From Linderina pennispora (taxonomy: Eukaryota > Kickxellomycota > Kickxellomycetes > Kickxellales > Kickxellaceae), in the NCBI RefSeq assembly GCF_002104995.1, contig NW_024468257.1, positions 744,001-808,000 of the forward strand: 64,000 bases of DNA. Direction: 5' to 3'. Below the pieces are notes generated by a model. The model searched no databases. It was not told the origin of the DNA and was given only the letters and a program-made list of their open reading frames with translations. This document shows, piece after piece, positions 22,539 to 32,652 of the stretch. Made by a program: the position numbers and the translations under genes. Position 1 is the stretch's first letter, and the number at the start of each line of letters is the position of its first letter.

Positions 22539-24594
22539 TATACACTCAAGCTTATGCTTTATAGCATGAAGTTGATGACAAACAGGAACATAAGGGTCAT
22601 TTAGGAGCAGTCAATTCCATGCAGCTCACAAAAATATTTTGGTTTATGCCGAAGCAGAGGTGGAAGATGAAGAGGCTGATTTCTTCTTGGGGAATTTAAA
22701 TGGCTTGGTGCACGAGTTCCTGCCCTTAGCCGCCGTAAGGGTATAGTCGCTTGTGAGTTTTACATTGAAGTAGGTTCGCACTTCATTCAAAATCTCCTCA
22801 GTCCCATCCGCCGACTGGGTGCACGAGATCTCCACGTCGATATTGAGTTTGGTCTTGATTGCATCCTTGAAGTCTTTCGGATCGACAAGCGCCGTGTCGT
22901 CGGGTACAATCCCTTTGCTTGCCAGTGCAGGAATATAATTGTGTGCCTTGTGGAGCTTGATGGCGTTGGAGAAGTACTCGACAATGTCCTCGTTCTGGGT
23001 GTATGACTTGAAGCACTTTGGGTCAAGAGTTGTTGCACAAGTGCCATGCCTTGTCCACTCCTTCCCCCAGAATTCATCGTGCTTATTGTCGCTGGCCGGC
23101 CAGTAAATTAGCATGTCAGCTACCAGCTCAGGCTTTGCTGCCTGGAGAATTGACTTGACCTTCCTCTTCTTTCGAGAATTGTCACATCCAAAGGTCGGAG
23201 GGCTCTTTCCTTTGCAAGCACTCGGCCATAGGCCGTGCAGCGTGAACATGTCCGCGGGTCCAACATCCTTGTTCCACTGCTGCGTTAGCACATGGACGCC
23301 GTATTGCTCATAGCAACAGGTATCGGCCTTTTTTGCCAATGCCTCAGTCGAACAAGACAGTACATTTTGCGGGCACATGTCATGGGTAAGCTGGGTAGAC
23401 GTGGGTGCAGCACTGGTTGAGGTGGCGGAATTTGATGCAGTGGACTGGGAGGCGGTCGTCGAAGGGGCAGTTGACGCTGGTTTAGTCGGTGCGACTGACT
23501 TTGTCTTTGACTTTGACTTTGACTTTGAGCGGGCAGCCGTCTTCGATTTGGCCACAGGAGCAGAGACAGGAGTAGGCCTGTTTCTACCCGAGGATCCCTT
23601 AGAGCCGAACTTGGAGTTTAACTTGGAACCTGTCTTGGAGCCCGACGAAGCACCCAGAGCGATATCGGGGGAGGCAATAAGAACGGCACAGGCAATGAAA
23701 GTAATTGAAGCTAGACGCATTGTTTCGTGGGTGAAGTGGAATGAGGATGGTAGGGTAGTGTTGATGCAGAGTTTGGTGGAAAATGCAGGTATACACAAGA
23801 CTTGATGTTGATGATGATGTAGATTACCAAGACAACTGCTGGGGCCGACTCGCTTTTATATGAGATTGCTGTATACTTATGAAAAGAAATTTGCAATTGC
23901 CAGTTGCACATAATCATTCTCGATGTGACTAGCTGCTATCTATAGTAGATATCACTGCGATACCACAAAGATACTGGATTCTTTGTGGATAGTGATTTAC
24001 AAATCTACAATGTTATCAAAGCGATGGCTTCCAGGAAACTAGGATCTTCTCCCACGTACCTGCAATGCGCCCTTTGGGGGCTAGCGGTCGCTCTGTGAGG
24101 ATTCCTGAGTAGAAGCTTTAAAATTAGCCAGTGCATGCGGGCCAGCTGGTGAGTATCAACTAAAAATAGGAATGATGCTGCAGCATGTAGATCTCCAGGA
24201 AGCGAGATAGCTTTGCCATGATTCTGAGATACACCATTAATCCATTGATATTATTAGCATGGCGGCAGTAGCTAGAGGCAGATTATACAGATAGGTGTTG
24301 CGCTGACTGTAACGCATTCTTGAGTGAATTGGCCATCAATATTTGTAACTATTGATGACAGCTGTTGCCTTCTCCACATCAGCGGTGTAAGACTGTTGTG
24401 GTTGTTGAATGTGTGAGGATTTTAAAAGCTATATTAAATACTGAAGAAAAGAGAGAACAGGGAATAGACAAGTTGCGCAGGGGCGTTTTCAATACGGCCG
24501 TCTGTGCAACTTATCAGGGGCTAGACTCTGCCTCTATATTGTAGGCTGTAGCGGGGCTCTCGTTTGCGCCTGGCTTGCTGTCACCTGATTCGGC
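22539..24594 (-). repeat. inverted-repeat arm, left (2,056 bp)
   Basis: Reverse complement of 33677-35732 with equal length. By eye I found no differences over the RNase T2 gene and its upstream region; a few substitutions occur only in the last 70 or so bases at the 22539 end. The inner end (24594) falls inside the LTR at 24394-24636. The outer end shares only GAGTGTATA before the sequences part. Confidence 0.92.
22644..23720 (-). CDS. secreted RNase T2, left copy
   Basis: Identical protein to the copy at 34551-35627. 358 residues: signal peptide MRLASITFIACAVLIASPDI, a Ser/Thr/Lys-rich low-complexity stretch of about 85 residues (with SKSKSKSK), then the RNase T2 domain. Catalytic motifs are present: CAS I LHGLWP (His about residue 162) and CAS II FWGKEWTRHGTC (Glu and His about residues 222-225). 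Cysteines expected for the family disulphides are there (CCYEQYG, CDNS). T2 enzymes cleave single-stranded RNA with a 2',3'-cyclic intermediate and are secreted or vacuolar. The ATG at 23720 directly precedes the signal peptide; the ATG at 23798 would put 26 polar residues before it. TATAAAA at 23854-23860. Confidence 0.92.
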   Translation of the reverse strand: MRLASITFIACAVLIASPDIALGASSGSKTGSKLNSKFGSKGSSGRNRPTPVSAPVAKSKTAARSKSKSKSKTKSVAPTKPASTAPSTTASQSTASNSATSTSAAPTSTQLTHDMCPQNVLSCSTEALAKKADTCCYEQYGVHVLTQQWNKDVGPADMFTLHGLWPSACKGKSPPTFGCDNSRKKRKVKSILQAAKPELVADMLIYWPASDNKHDEFWGKEWTRHGTCATTLDPKCFKSYTQNEDIVEYFSNAIKLHKAHNYIPALASKGIVPDDTALVDPKDFKDAIKTKLNIDVEISCTQSADGTEEILNEVRTYFNVKLTSDYTLTAAKGRNSCTKPFKFPKKKSASSSSTSASA

Positions 24595-24636
24595 TGATAT
24601 GTCGACGTCAGGGAGAGCCGCAGCAGGTGCATAACA
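24394..24636 (-). repeat. solo LTR A (chimeric, no target duplication)
   Basis: 243 bp, minus orientation, starts TGTTATGC and ends CAACA. From 24594 down it matches LTR B (33635-33877) exactly by eye because it belongs to the inverted-repeat arm; its first 42 bases (24636-24595) differ from LTR B at many positions. Flanks are GGAT and GTCT, not a duplication. LTR B, in contrast, has GTCT on both sides. Confidence 0.78.
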
Positions 24637-26103
24637 ATCCGTCACCATGCCAAGCACTGATGCATATCACAGAGATAGTGCATATGTGGTGCCAGGTGCC
24701 TTTCTTCTGTCAGCACTCATCGTAGCCTACAAATTATACTTAAATAAGACGGTATGTGCCTATTACAACCCAGGTCGAATGTCGGAGAACACGCTACCTA
24801 GTTTCCTCTTCCCTTAGTGATGATTATAAACGTGCTGATAAAACCAAAAGTAGACGTTCACAAAAATATATTGGAAAACCCAGGAGGAATCCCCGCTGCT
24901 AGGAGCCAGCAAGGGGTATTTAAGCAAGCGCCGAGTGCGCATACTGAGCCCTCATCCAAGCCACGTACGGCCTGGATAAAGCTGCGCCACTCTCAGCGAG
25001 TAATACGTCTTGGGTGAGTCGGAACCACCCTTGTCAGAAGGTTACAAGCGATATAAATAAAATTATAGAGCGGGCTGGAACACCCGAAGATGGATATATT
25101 GGTTAAGATGTGAGAGAGTGCAGAAAGGCACTAAGCAAGTAGAAAAATATAGAAAGAAGACAAGAAGGATCCAGTCCAGTATTGGACTGGGTAGCAAAAT
25201 ATAAAGAGAAAATAGAACAATGAAATGAGGAAAATCTAATTCTGATAACCCTAGCAGCATGACATATAAACATCATATATTTATATGTGAGCATAAGCCT
25301 TATCTATTGTTGCAAGCAGGAGTGCATGATAAACGCTACACGCTACTTACTAACATAATATGCCATGTCTTTATTATAGAGGAACTACTCAGTACTTTTG
25401 AAAAACGGGACTGGCGCCCATACTAATTCGACCTTTTTGATGTTCGTGGCGTAACAATATCATAGAGCCTCATGTTGTACCACCAAAACACCGTATGCAT
25501 CTCTCTTCCACTTTCAGGTTTTGCTTTTTAGTTTTCTATCTTATGACAATTTCGACTTCTTTGGAACGGCGATTTTATGGAATAGAGTCATCGAGTGGTT
25601 TCATGGAGAATACACGCCAATGTTGACAGAAAGCCGCATGTTGTTTACTGACAAGCAGCAGGAAAATAGTTAGAAAAACGTTTTTCATACTCGTCAATAC
25701 AGTTTGTGCGCTAACATGCATAATCGAGAAGTTGCTATTAAATAGATGTCTCCGTGTATAAGCCTGATTAGCTGGTGGCCTGGTGATCAATTTCCTTCTT
25801 ATAAGAACCGCTGCTCGATCCCTATCAGCGACTCCTGGTCCGTTAGTGATTGCTTTAAGGTTTATTGAAGGAACGATTACTTCACAACCACGTAGTATAG
25901 CGTTACTGTCAGTTGGAACCTGGTACCACTGAGATTCTCTGTTTCTTATATTTTCTATCCCACACGAACGCAGCTACGGCTGATCTGGTTAGCTTTTTAT
26001 TTTTTTGTCTGTCTGCGAGAGCAAAAACTCATTTTTGGTGGTACAAAAAATATCCATCGAGGAGCAAGAGCCGTCCTGTGATACTAATCATGAAACGTCA
26101 TAC
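24637..26103. other. intergenic, no gene supported
   Basis: AT-rich DNA with short ORFs lacking family resemblance. Confidence 0.45.
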
Positions 26104-26346
26104 TGTTGCGCGCCCGATGCGGCTGTCCCTGACATCGACATGTCAGCCGAATCAGGTGACAGAAATCCAGGCGCCAACGAGAGCCCCGCTACAGCCTACG
26201 ATATGGAGGTAGAGTCTAGCCTCTGATAAGTTGCACAAATGGCAGTATTAAAAACTCCCCTGCGCAACTCGTCTATTCCCTTTTCTCTCTTTTCTTCAGT
26301 ATTAAATATACATTTAAAAACCCCTACATAGTCGACCGACACAACA
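26104..26346 (+). repeat. solo LTR C with 4-bp target duplication ATAC
   Basis: 243 bp, TGTTG...CAACA ends, same length as LTRs A and B and similar throughout. Flanked by ATAC on both sides (26100-26103 and 26347-26350). Its first 40 codons read as the C-terminal tail of a protein ending ATAYDMEVESSL-stop; the same tail is readable in A and B. Confidence 0.85.
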
Positions 26347-27225
26347 ATACCCCCTTTGTTGACACGAATTCACTAACTAGCTACTCGCCTGTGCGCTACG
26401 TATCGATGCGCATATAACAAGCTTCATTAGGCAGATAGGTTTTCGAATAGGCCAGCACATGCTTAGCCAACTTCAAAGACTGCAGCCATCTAGCAATATG
26501 ACACTGAGTATCGCATCACTAGTTGTAGTTGCTAACCTCAGACTACTAGCAAGTGCATCTACTGCTGAGGCTGGTCTTCGACATTCGTATGAAAGTAGGC
26601 ACGCAGCTGTCCTCTAGTAATATCAGCAAATTAGATTCCCTCTATAATTTGCATTCCTTAGGTCTCTATATATTCTGTGATCGGCCAAGCCACTGGACCG
26701 GTCTCTCTTAGCTTTTTTAATTTTCCCTTGCACGCTTTTTTAGTACTTACTGGGCTGCTGTCCACCTATATATTCCAATTCAGCTTGTTGAGTTTGACAA
26801 AAAAGAAGGGAAATTGAAATTTTGCTTACCTGGGGTTACAAGCATGAGACAAGACAGAGTGTAGCATCCAAGAACAATGGTAAGCATTCTACTTGCATTT
26901 GGCTTTGGATACTAGAACGGCAAGTCGCAATGGGTTTTTCTGACGGTATGCTGTTACACGCTAGTTTCAGTACTCAATCCAGCATTCCTTTTGTCCATGT
27001 TCATCGCCAGAAACATCACAAGGAGCTGTGGTTCCTGTGCGAGGCACGTGACAGAAAGATCATCCATTGGTCAGAAATTTATTCCTTTTTTACTGTTTTT
27101 GTATACTTTTGGATTGTTATGTTCATATCGATATTTATTGCTAGATTTTTAACTTAGAGATCCCAGCAATGGTGGGCACTGGCCTTGCTAGAACAGCAGA
27201 GGATGAACCCGTCGAGGCGGAATGA
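26347..27225. other. intergenic, no gene supported
   Basis: No recognisable gene. A 111-residue ORF at 26822-27157 has a hydrophobic end but no start context or family resemblance. Confidence 0.4.
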
Positions 27226-27305
27226 AGAGAAAAAAATGGGACAAATAATATACCATTCTTCGTTGATGCACTCAAATTTAGTCAATTGACAACCAAGTCG
27301 ACTGT
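27226..27305 (-). repeat. short coding-like inverted repeat, left copy
   Basis: About 75 bp, about 90% identical to the reverse complement of 35922-35997. In both copies one frame reads SRLGCQLTK(F/I)ECINEEWYI with synonymous changes among the differences, so it may be a relic of the same coding exon. Confidence 0.55.
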
Positions 27306-27504
27306 AAGGAGCAGCTTGCTCCTTCTCACCAACAGTAATACTAATTAAATAACAGGTCTGAAAATCATGTTGCAATAATGGCTGCAGGCTGAGAAAAAGT
27401 GTGAAAGGCAGCGCAATTCATATATGGGCATATGCGTGGGCCTCTTGAAATGGCTATAAAATTGACTAATGCTCTGAAGATAACGCGCTGCAGCGTTAGC
27501 TGGG

Positions 27505-28818
27505 CTAGTTCTTGACGACAACGAAATCAGAAAGCAGAATTTGCCCGTCACCGCTGACCTTGAATCCGTAATACTTCTGACGCCTGATACTCTCAACCTC
27601 GAATTGAGTCGATGTTGATCCAATACTTGAAAATGGGTGTCCTCGCTTACGTGTAGCGGCAATTGGCAGTTCCGCGAAGACGAATCGATTGAAGTATGTG
27701 CGAAGATCGCCTTCACGCTCTCTCTTATCACCCTTCTCGCTCACACGACATTTAAAGCCAAGGCTACGGAGAAGCCAGATGAAGTCCTTGAACAACTGGG
27801 TATGACCTTGCTTAGTCTGTGTCAATTCGAACTGTCCATCGTGGAAGCAACCATCTGCGTCGATCATGCCCGCGACAATGGCACAGCGTACAGAAGCTGG
27901 CTGATTGCGCAGTGCAAACGGCATGCGCTTATTATCATAGATATCAAGGGTGCGAAGAAGATCCATGAATGGGTTTGGGCGCATTGGACGATAACAACGA
28001 GTATCCTGTGACCGTTTGGCATCATATGCGGAAAATACGGCTATTGTGCAATTCTTGTTAGGGTGTTTATACTCCAAGAATGTCATCCCCATGTTTGCTG
28101 CCACGGCCCTGATTTTAGCCAAAATCTCGGTTTCCTTCATATGTACCGTAAAGTTCGGTGTCTTAGCCCAGCCATCACCAAGCCAGAATCCAATTGCCCA
28201 GGCAACCTCTTCTGGGCTAGCTGCACCAATTGAAAGGTCGATAGACGAGTCACCAAAAGCCATGCAACCGGCACGGTACATGCGCATTTGTTCGCGAATA
28301 TTCACCTTCCGATCACGATAACTGCCGACGGTTTCCTCGAATGTGTACGGGTTCGGATCAAGTGTTGCACGAAACTTAGCTGCGGTCCTTCCACATTTAA
28401 AAGTTTTGGCACGGGACCGTGGAACCCCATCCTCCCGCAAATACGAAAAAACGTAGTGAATTTTACGGATGCTATCCGATCTGAACGCTGAGACAGGGGT
28501 GTCTACACGCAGGCACAGCTGTTGTCCCCCTGTACAGGTAAACCCACCATCAACAGGCTTTGGCGCAATAAAAGGATTGTCCGTGTCGACGACGAATGAA
28601 TCACCACTATACGCGACCTTATACATCGGCCGGGTTCCTGACCAAATTGACTCCACAATGCGCTCAGTTCCATCGGGACCAAGCAGCGCCATGCCGACTT
28701 TTATGTCCTCGGCACGGACAACCTTGCCCTTTAGCGTCGCAAATGCGACATCAGGGCCGTATCCTTCGTTAAGGGTGGCAGGATGGGCAAAAAAGCTGGC
28801 AGTGATCTTGGTTTGCAT
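27505..28818 (-). CDS. free-standing intein-derived LAGLIDADG homing endonuclease (HO-like)
   Basis: 437 residues, one exon, ATG at 28818. The protein is a Hint (intein) module with an inserted two-motif LAGLIDADG endonuclease. Block A region about residues 22-50 (VAFATLKGKVVRAEDIKVGM), block B about 68-86 (VVDTDNPFIA), endonuclease motif 1 WAIGFWLGDG (about 207-216), the NKRMP segment near 297, motif 2 AIVAGMIDADG (about 313-323), then blocks F/G YYGFKVSGDGQIL and FVVVKN at the C terminus. Both motif aspartates are kept. Splicing residues are not: the Cys1 position appears to be Ala, the block B His is Asn, the penultimate His is Lys, and a stop codon follows the terminal Asn directly so there is no C-extein. 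By analogy with yeast VDE and HO it should cut a specific DNA site. No zinc-finger tail like that of HO. Confidence 0.88.
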   Translation of the reverse strand: MQTKITASFFAHPATLNEGYGPDVAFATLKGKVVRAEDIKVGMALLGPDGTERIVESIWSGTRPMYKVAYSGDSFVVDTDNPFIAPKPVDGGFTCTGGQQLCLRVDTPVSAFRSDSIRKIHYVFSYLREDGVPRSRAKTFKCGRTAAKFRATLDPNPYTFEETVGSYRDRKVNIREQMRMYRAGCMAFGDSSIDLSIGAASPEEVAWAIGFWLGDGWAKTPNFTVHMKETEILAKIRAVAANMGMTFLEYKHPNKNCTIAVFSAYDAKRSQDTRCYRPMRPNPFMDLLRTLDIYDNKRMPFALRNQPASVRCAIVAGMIDADGCFHDGQFELTQTKQGHTQLFKDFIWLLRSLGFKCRVSEKGDKREREGDLRTYFNRFVFAELPIAATRKRGHPFSSIGSTSTQFEVESIRRQKYYGFKVSGDGQILLSDFVVVKN

Positions 28819-29633
28819 TTTGTAACTATCTGCGGCTTGGCTGGTATAAAAAGTTTGAAGTAGAGCGTTTACAGGCTATGTGATTTGGAAAAATGACTTT
28901 GGAATATATCCTGAGGAGAAAAGGTGTGGGTTGGCCGTTCTGGGCTATATATATGTATATATGTACGCATGTGTTTTGGCTTATTTACGGTGTGTTGCTT
29001 TTTGCCAAGACCGAAGACAATGCCAAGGATAGTATTTACTTTTGTTTACATTTACCAAAGCAGTATATGGAACTGTCATTTAGATGCAATGCTTGCAGAC
29101 TAGAGTCCTGCTATGCACGTAGCTTCTGCCAAGACACTAGCCTGCGAACTGCAGAGAATGCTATTTAGTTCAGTAAATAGAAACGAAATTGAGAAACTGC
29201 TAGTGGATCGTTGCGTACCTATTACTATACTGATGCCAGAGCGCAACCTCTGTAGTGAATGTAACTATAATACCTTGCGTATGAAATATCAAGCAGATAA
29301 CCTCTTGTGACTGTCGTATTATATTTACTCATTAGTGCAACTTTCATAAGATATTGTTAAATGCATGAAAATACGTTATTTACAAATATAGAAGACGAAT
29401 CTGAAAGCAAGGAGAAAGTACCTGTTTATATAAATAGTATGCGGTGCATGAAAGCAAGGGAGACTACTGCAACCCAGAGATGGATGGCATGTGTTCCTGG
29501 CATCTTATTGCCTGTTAATTTGAGGACGATAGTAGATTCTAATAATCTGTGAATAGCAATTGCAAATTGTGAGGTGATGTTGCAAGTATCACAAGCTCCT
29601 CCTCTGGCCCTACTTACCTTTACAAACTCCAAA
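28819..29633. other. intergenic, no gene supported
   Basis: A TATATATGTATATATG run at about 28950. Otherwise AT-rich with no gene except a possible 3' exon of the next minus-strand gene near 29590-29600. Confidence 0.45.
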
Positions 29634-29879
29634 TCATAATATCACTTTCTTAATAAGTCTGCTCCCACCCAAGGTAGCAAGCTGATAACTGGCCATAGTA
29701 TACATACCTAAGCGCCCAAAATTATCAAATTTACCCTTGTATCTGTCGCAGCAATTGTATGTATACTCGAAAGAAGTGACGCAGTGGCATCCCTTGGTAC
29801 CCGCTTCCCAGGCCTGGGAGACATTGGCACACAGAAGCAGGACTACAAAGCAGAGGACAAGCTTGAAGGAAAGAGACAT
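29634..29879 (-). CDS. small secreted cysteine-rich protein (3' end uncertain)
   Basis: 81 residues as an uninterrupted frame. MSLSFKLVLCFVVLLLCANV is a good signal peptide; the mature part begins WEAGTKGCHCVTSFEYTYNC with four cysteines (CHC and CC). A GTATGT donor lies after GKFDNFGRL (intron start 29707 on the minus strand). If it is used, splicing to an acceptor near 29605-29595 would replace the final 24 residues by a tail reading GGACDTCNITSQF, adding two cysteines, which is more typical of secreted disulphide proteins. Either form is possible. No family recognised. It lies between the inverted-repeat arms. Confidence 0.6.
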   Translation of the reverse strand: MSLSFKLVLCFVVLLLCANVSQAWEAGTKGCHCVTSFEYTYNCCDRYKGKFDNFGRLGMYTMASYQLATLGGSRLIKKVIL

Positions 29880-31194
29880 GGTTTAAGTAGAAAACGCCCT
29901 TGCTGTCGGTGTAGGAACGAGGATTGGTAGAGGAAGGTCGCGAGATGATCTGGTTAGAATACTATAGAGGTTCAGAAAGTATTCAAAGAACAAAGGAGAA
30001 AGGACAAAGCTGTTAGCACAAGGAATCCTCGTGGCAGCAGCAAAACATCGCCCTTCTTATAGCCAGGCTGTAGTTTGCGGGGTAGCTCTGGTTGGCTAGT
30101 GATAGTCGATGATCCGAGTTCTGCCGAGCTGCGATTTCTCAACTCCGCTCCCTGCTGTCATTAGGTATCCCGTCATTCGGACTTTGCGGTTTGAGCAGTA
30201 TGTGTAACAGTCGGTGGGAATCTCAATATCTCAGATGGTATTGTGGCATCCCTGGAGATTGACGTCCGAAATTATTGTTGAGTACAAGGTCCTATTAGGA
30301 AAGGTAAAGAGATTCGCTGGAGAGTGAGAGCTGTGCTGTCTGTAGGATGTTGTATTGATGGCTGTTGTGGTCCGGTCAAATACACGCTGTGGTGCTGGCG
30401 CAGACTTGAGTTCGGCCTAGGTAAGGACGGCCTCAGCCGAGTCTGTTCATCACGCCGCATGCACATATAAAAACTACATCCTCCATGTCTACAGGAAGGT
30501 TCTTTTTCAGTTCAATTAGCTTCACAATAAACCCCCATGTCCGCTACTTATTTTTGGATATTCACTGCATGTCCGAAGCCTCTATAGCTTACACTAGGCG
30601 ACCGACATCCAGCACCGTGTACTACAAGAGGTGCATATTCGGGATTGAGACAAACACCGCAATCGGCGATCTAGCAGTTCAACTAATGATCGCCACACTT
30701 GGGAATCTGCCAGAGCGCGTGTCACTGGAACTGTCACAGGAGTATGCAGTACTCGTTTGCTCAATGAGCGGAGCGTCCTGGAACAGAGAATCAGGAAATT
30801 AATGAACGAGAGTGATTGACTCGGCCCGAGCGGCTCGGGTAGAGCCAACTCAGACCAAGTGAAAAGTCAGTTTGCCATGGGCGAATGTGCCAGTGGCAGA
30901 GCAGCCATATCGTCCGTAACGCCACATTCTCAATAGCAACCCGTCTAATTACTTTTCTTGTTTGTTTTCTCGTACAATGCCTAAGCTCTTGACCATTTCG
31001 TTGTTTAGAGGCTTGTGCGTGTGAACCGCTTGTTTTTGGTCTCCCCAACTGTATAAAGACCAAGGCAGGACCGAATGGCCCTAGTTTCCTCTTCACTTCG
31101 TTTTATGTCTCTTTCCCTCACTTGTTTTACGATCCAACACCAACATCTCCCCCTTCATTAAACCGTCTTTACCTTATTCATCCACGTCTCTAAT
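29880..31194. promoter_or_regulatory. intergenic; TATA box at 31052-31058 for the next gene
   Basis: TATAAAG at 31052-31058 and a pyrimidine-rich tract before the ATG at 31195. A 105-residue ORF at 30485-30802 shows no family resemblance and is not called. Confidence 0.45.
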
Positions 31195-31473
31195 ATGCAT
31201 ATATCCAACATTGCGTTGATTCTCTCGGCAGCAGCAGCATCCCTTGCCAAGCCACTTGGTCGCTTTGGATTTGACCCCCTTACTGGAGCAGTCTCTTTCA
31301 CCGGTGTCGATGCTGCCGTTGACCCCTTCGGGAACTCGTTTGTGGGTGTCGAGCAGGATACCAGCTTGGTCGGCCAGCGCCTTGTCGGCTTTACCCAAAA
31401 CTCTGCGTCCGGCACCCCAGGCGGCGGTCCTGTCTTTGAGGGTAACGATGCTATCATTGCTGGCCCTATGTAA
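31195..31473 (+). CDS. small secreted protein, 92 aa
   Basis: Single exon with signal peptide MHISNIALILSAAAASLAKP and a Gly/Phe/Val-rich mature part without cysteines (GRFGFDPLTGAVSFTGVDAA, GNSFVGVEQDTSLVGQRLVG). Two GF..xTGAVSFTG / LVGFTQN-like segments suggest short beta repeats. Promoter is clear: TATA box at 31052, CT-rich initiation zone and an AAT-ATG context. No family recognised. Convergent with the oxygenase gene (93 bases between stops). Confidence 0.7.
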   Translation: MHISNIALILSAAAASLAKPLGRFGFDPLTGAVSFTGVDAAVDPFGNSFVGVEQDTSLVGQRLVGFTQNSASGTPGGGPVFEGNDAIIAGPM

Positions 31474-31566
31474 CCCACCAGTTTTGTGACTACTTTCCAG
31501 CCCAGCACGCCCTTTAAAACGTAATGTTTTGTTTTTAATGAAAATATCATATTTGAGATTCCACAT

Positions 31567-32652
31567 TCAATAGCCAGCGTTGACGCCTTCAACGTCGATA
31601 CCATGCGCTTTGGCGAGTTCTGGGTAGTACTTGGCCGCCACATCACGATGGGACGAGATGCGATTCAACACCGTATACGTTCCGGGGTCTTCAAAGTACA
31701 GTTCGTTGAACTGGTGGCCCGAATCAGACACTACAGTCTCGGGGCGCTCGTCAAGAATATGCTGTGGGATTTCCAGCGGCGTCAGCTTCTTGTCGATACG
31801 CGCTCCGAGGAAAAACGGAATAGAATAGCGCGGCCCGCGGCCCGGTGGTGGGTTCAGCACCCGGTGCGTAGTAGCCACCGCGACTCGCTGCACCAGGTAC
31901 TCCAGCCCAGTGCCAATGTTAACCACAAAGGTGCCTTTGATTGGCGTCGCGTCGATCCACTCGCCTGCATGATTCTGCACCTGCAACCCAGGCAGATCGT
32001 TCGCCTGATACAGAATAGTCAGCAGCGACGAGGTATCGCGGTGCGGGCCGACACCCTGGTCGCCATCTGTCGCATCCAATTCGTCAATGGCAGGGTATTT
32101 CACCAACTTGCCGCGGTGCTGCTGCCCTTTGACCACAAACTCATCCAGCAGAACATTTGGTGCCAGCCCCACTGCCTCGGCGACATACTGGGTCAGCTCC
32201 TCTGCCAGATCATTGGCCTGTCTGTGGTAGTCCAGTACCGCATCGCGAAATCCGGGCAGCACACTCTCGTCGGGCCATAGATTGGGGCCGGTTAGGCGCT
32301 CATGAATTGGCCGTCCTTCTTGCCACCGCTGGGTGAGCTCGTTGGCGAAATCAAACTGCTCGCGGTTGTCCTTCTTGTTCTTTGTAATCTCATTGCCCTG
32401 GACGCTGTAGCCGAGGAAGGTCGGTGAGTGGATCTTGTCAGTCTTGAGTTTCTCTGCCAGCGGGAGGTCAAAATACTTGATAGTGAGGGAGGTGAGGTGG
32501 TCAAGGAATGTTTGAGTGATGTTGTGGCCAGCGACGTAGAAGAAGCCAACATGGATCAGCGCGTGCTTGAGGTCGTGCAAAAAGCGGGGCTTGTTCGTTC
32601 TGGCTACGGCCAGGTCAAGCACAGGGATGGAGCTGAAGTCGGGCGCTGTCAT
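31567..32652 (-). CDS. 2-oxoglutarate/Fe(II)-dependent oxygenase (isopenicillin N synthase-like family)
   Basis: 361 residues, one exon. N-terminal DIOX_N part: SIPVLDLAVA and ALIHVGFFYVAGHNI. C-terminal double-stranded beta helix with iron ligands H-x-D in GPHRDTSSLLTILYQ and the distal His in ATTHRVLNPP; the RYSIPFF arginine and serine bind 2-oxoglutarate. Members oxidise small molecules in secondary metabolism or degrade nucleobase or flavonoid-like substrates; the substrate cannot be told. All catalytic residues are present. TATAAAT (minus) at 32726-32732 lies about 75 bases upstream. No biosynthetic neighbours are present, so a cluster role is not suggested. Confidence 0.9.
   Translation of the reverse strand: MTAPDFSSIPVLDLAVARTNKPRFLHDLKHALIHVGFFYVAGHNITQTFLDHLTSLTIKYFDLPLAEKLKTDKIHSPTFLGYSVQGNEITKNKKDNREQFDFANELTQRWQEGRPIHERLTGPNLWPDESVLPGFRDAVLDYHRQANDLAEELTQYVAEAVGLAPNVLLDEFVVKGQQHRGKLVKYPAIDELDATDGDQGVGPHRDTSSLLTILYQANDLPGLQVQNHAGEWIDATPIKGTFVVNIGTGLEYLVQRVAVATTHRVLNPPPGRGPRYSIPFFLGARIDKKLTPLEIPQHILDERPETVVSDSGHQFNELYFEDPGTYTVLNRISSHRDVAAKYYPELAKAHGIDVEGVNAGY

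Noticed and set aside
23377-23805. 142-residue ORF opposite RNase T2, and its mirror at 34466-34894
   Set aside because: Antisense of the Ser/Lys-rich coding stretch; Asp/Glu-Val richness is the complement of Ser/Lys codons.
27505-28818. Active intein inside a host gene
   Set aside because: No extein sequence of any recognisable host (for example VMA1 P-loop) surrounds it, and key splicing residues are changed.
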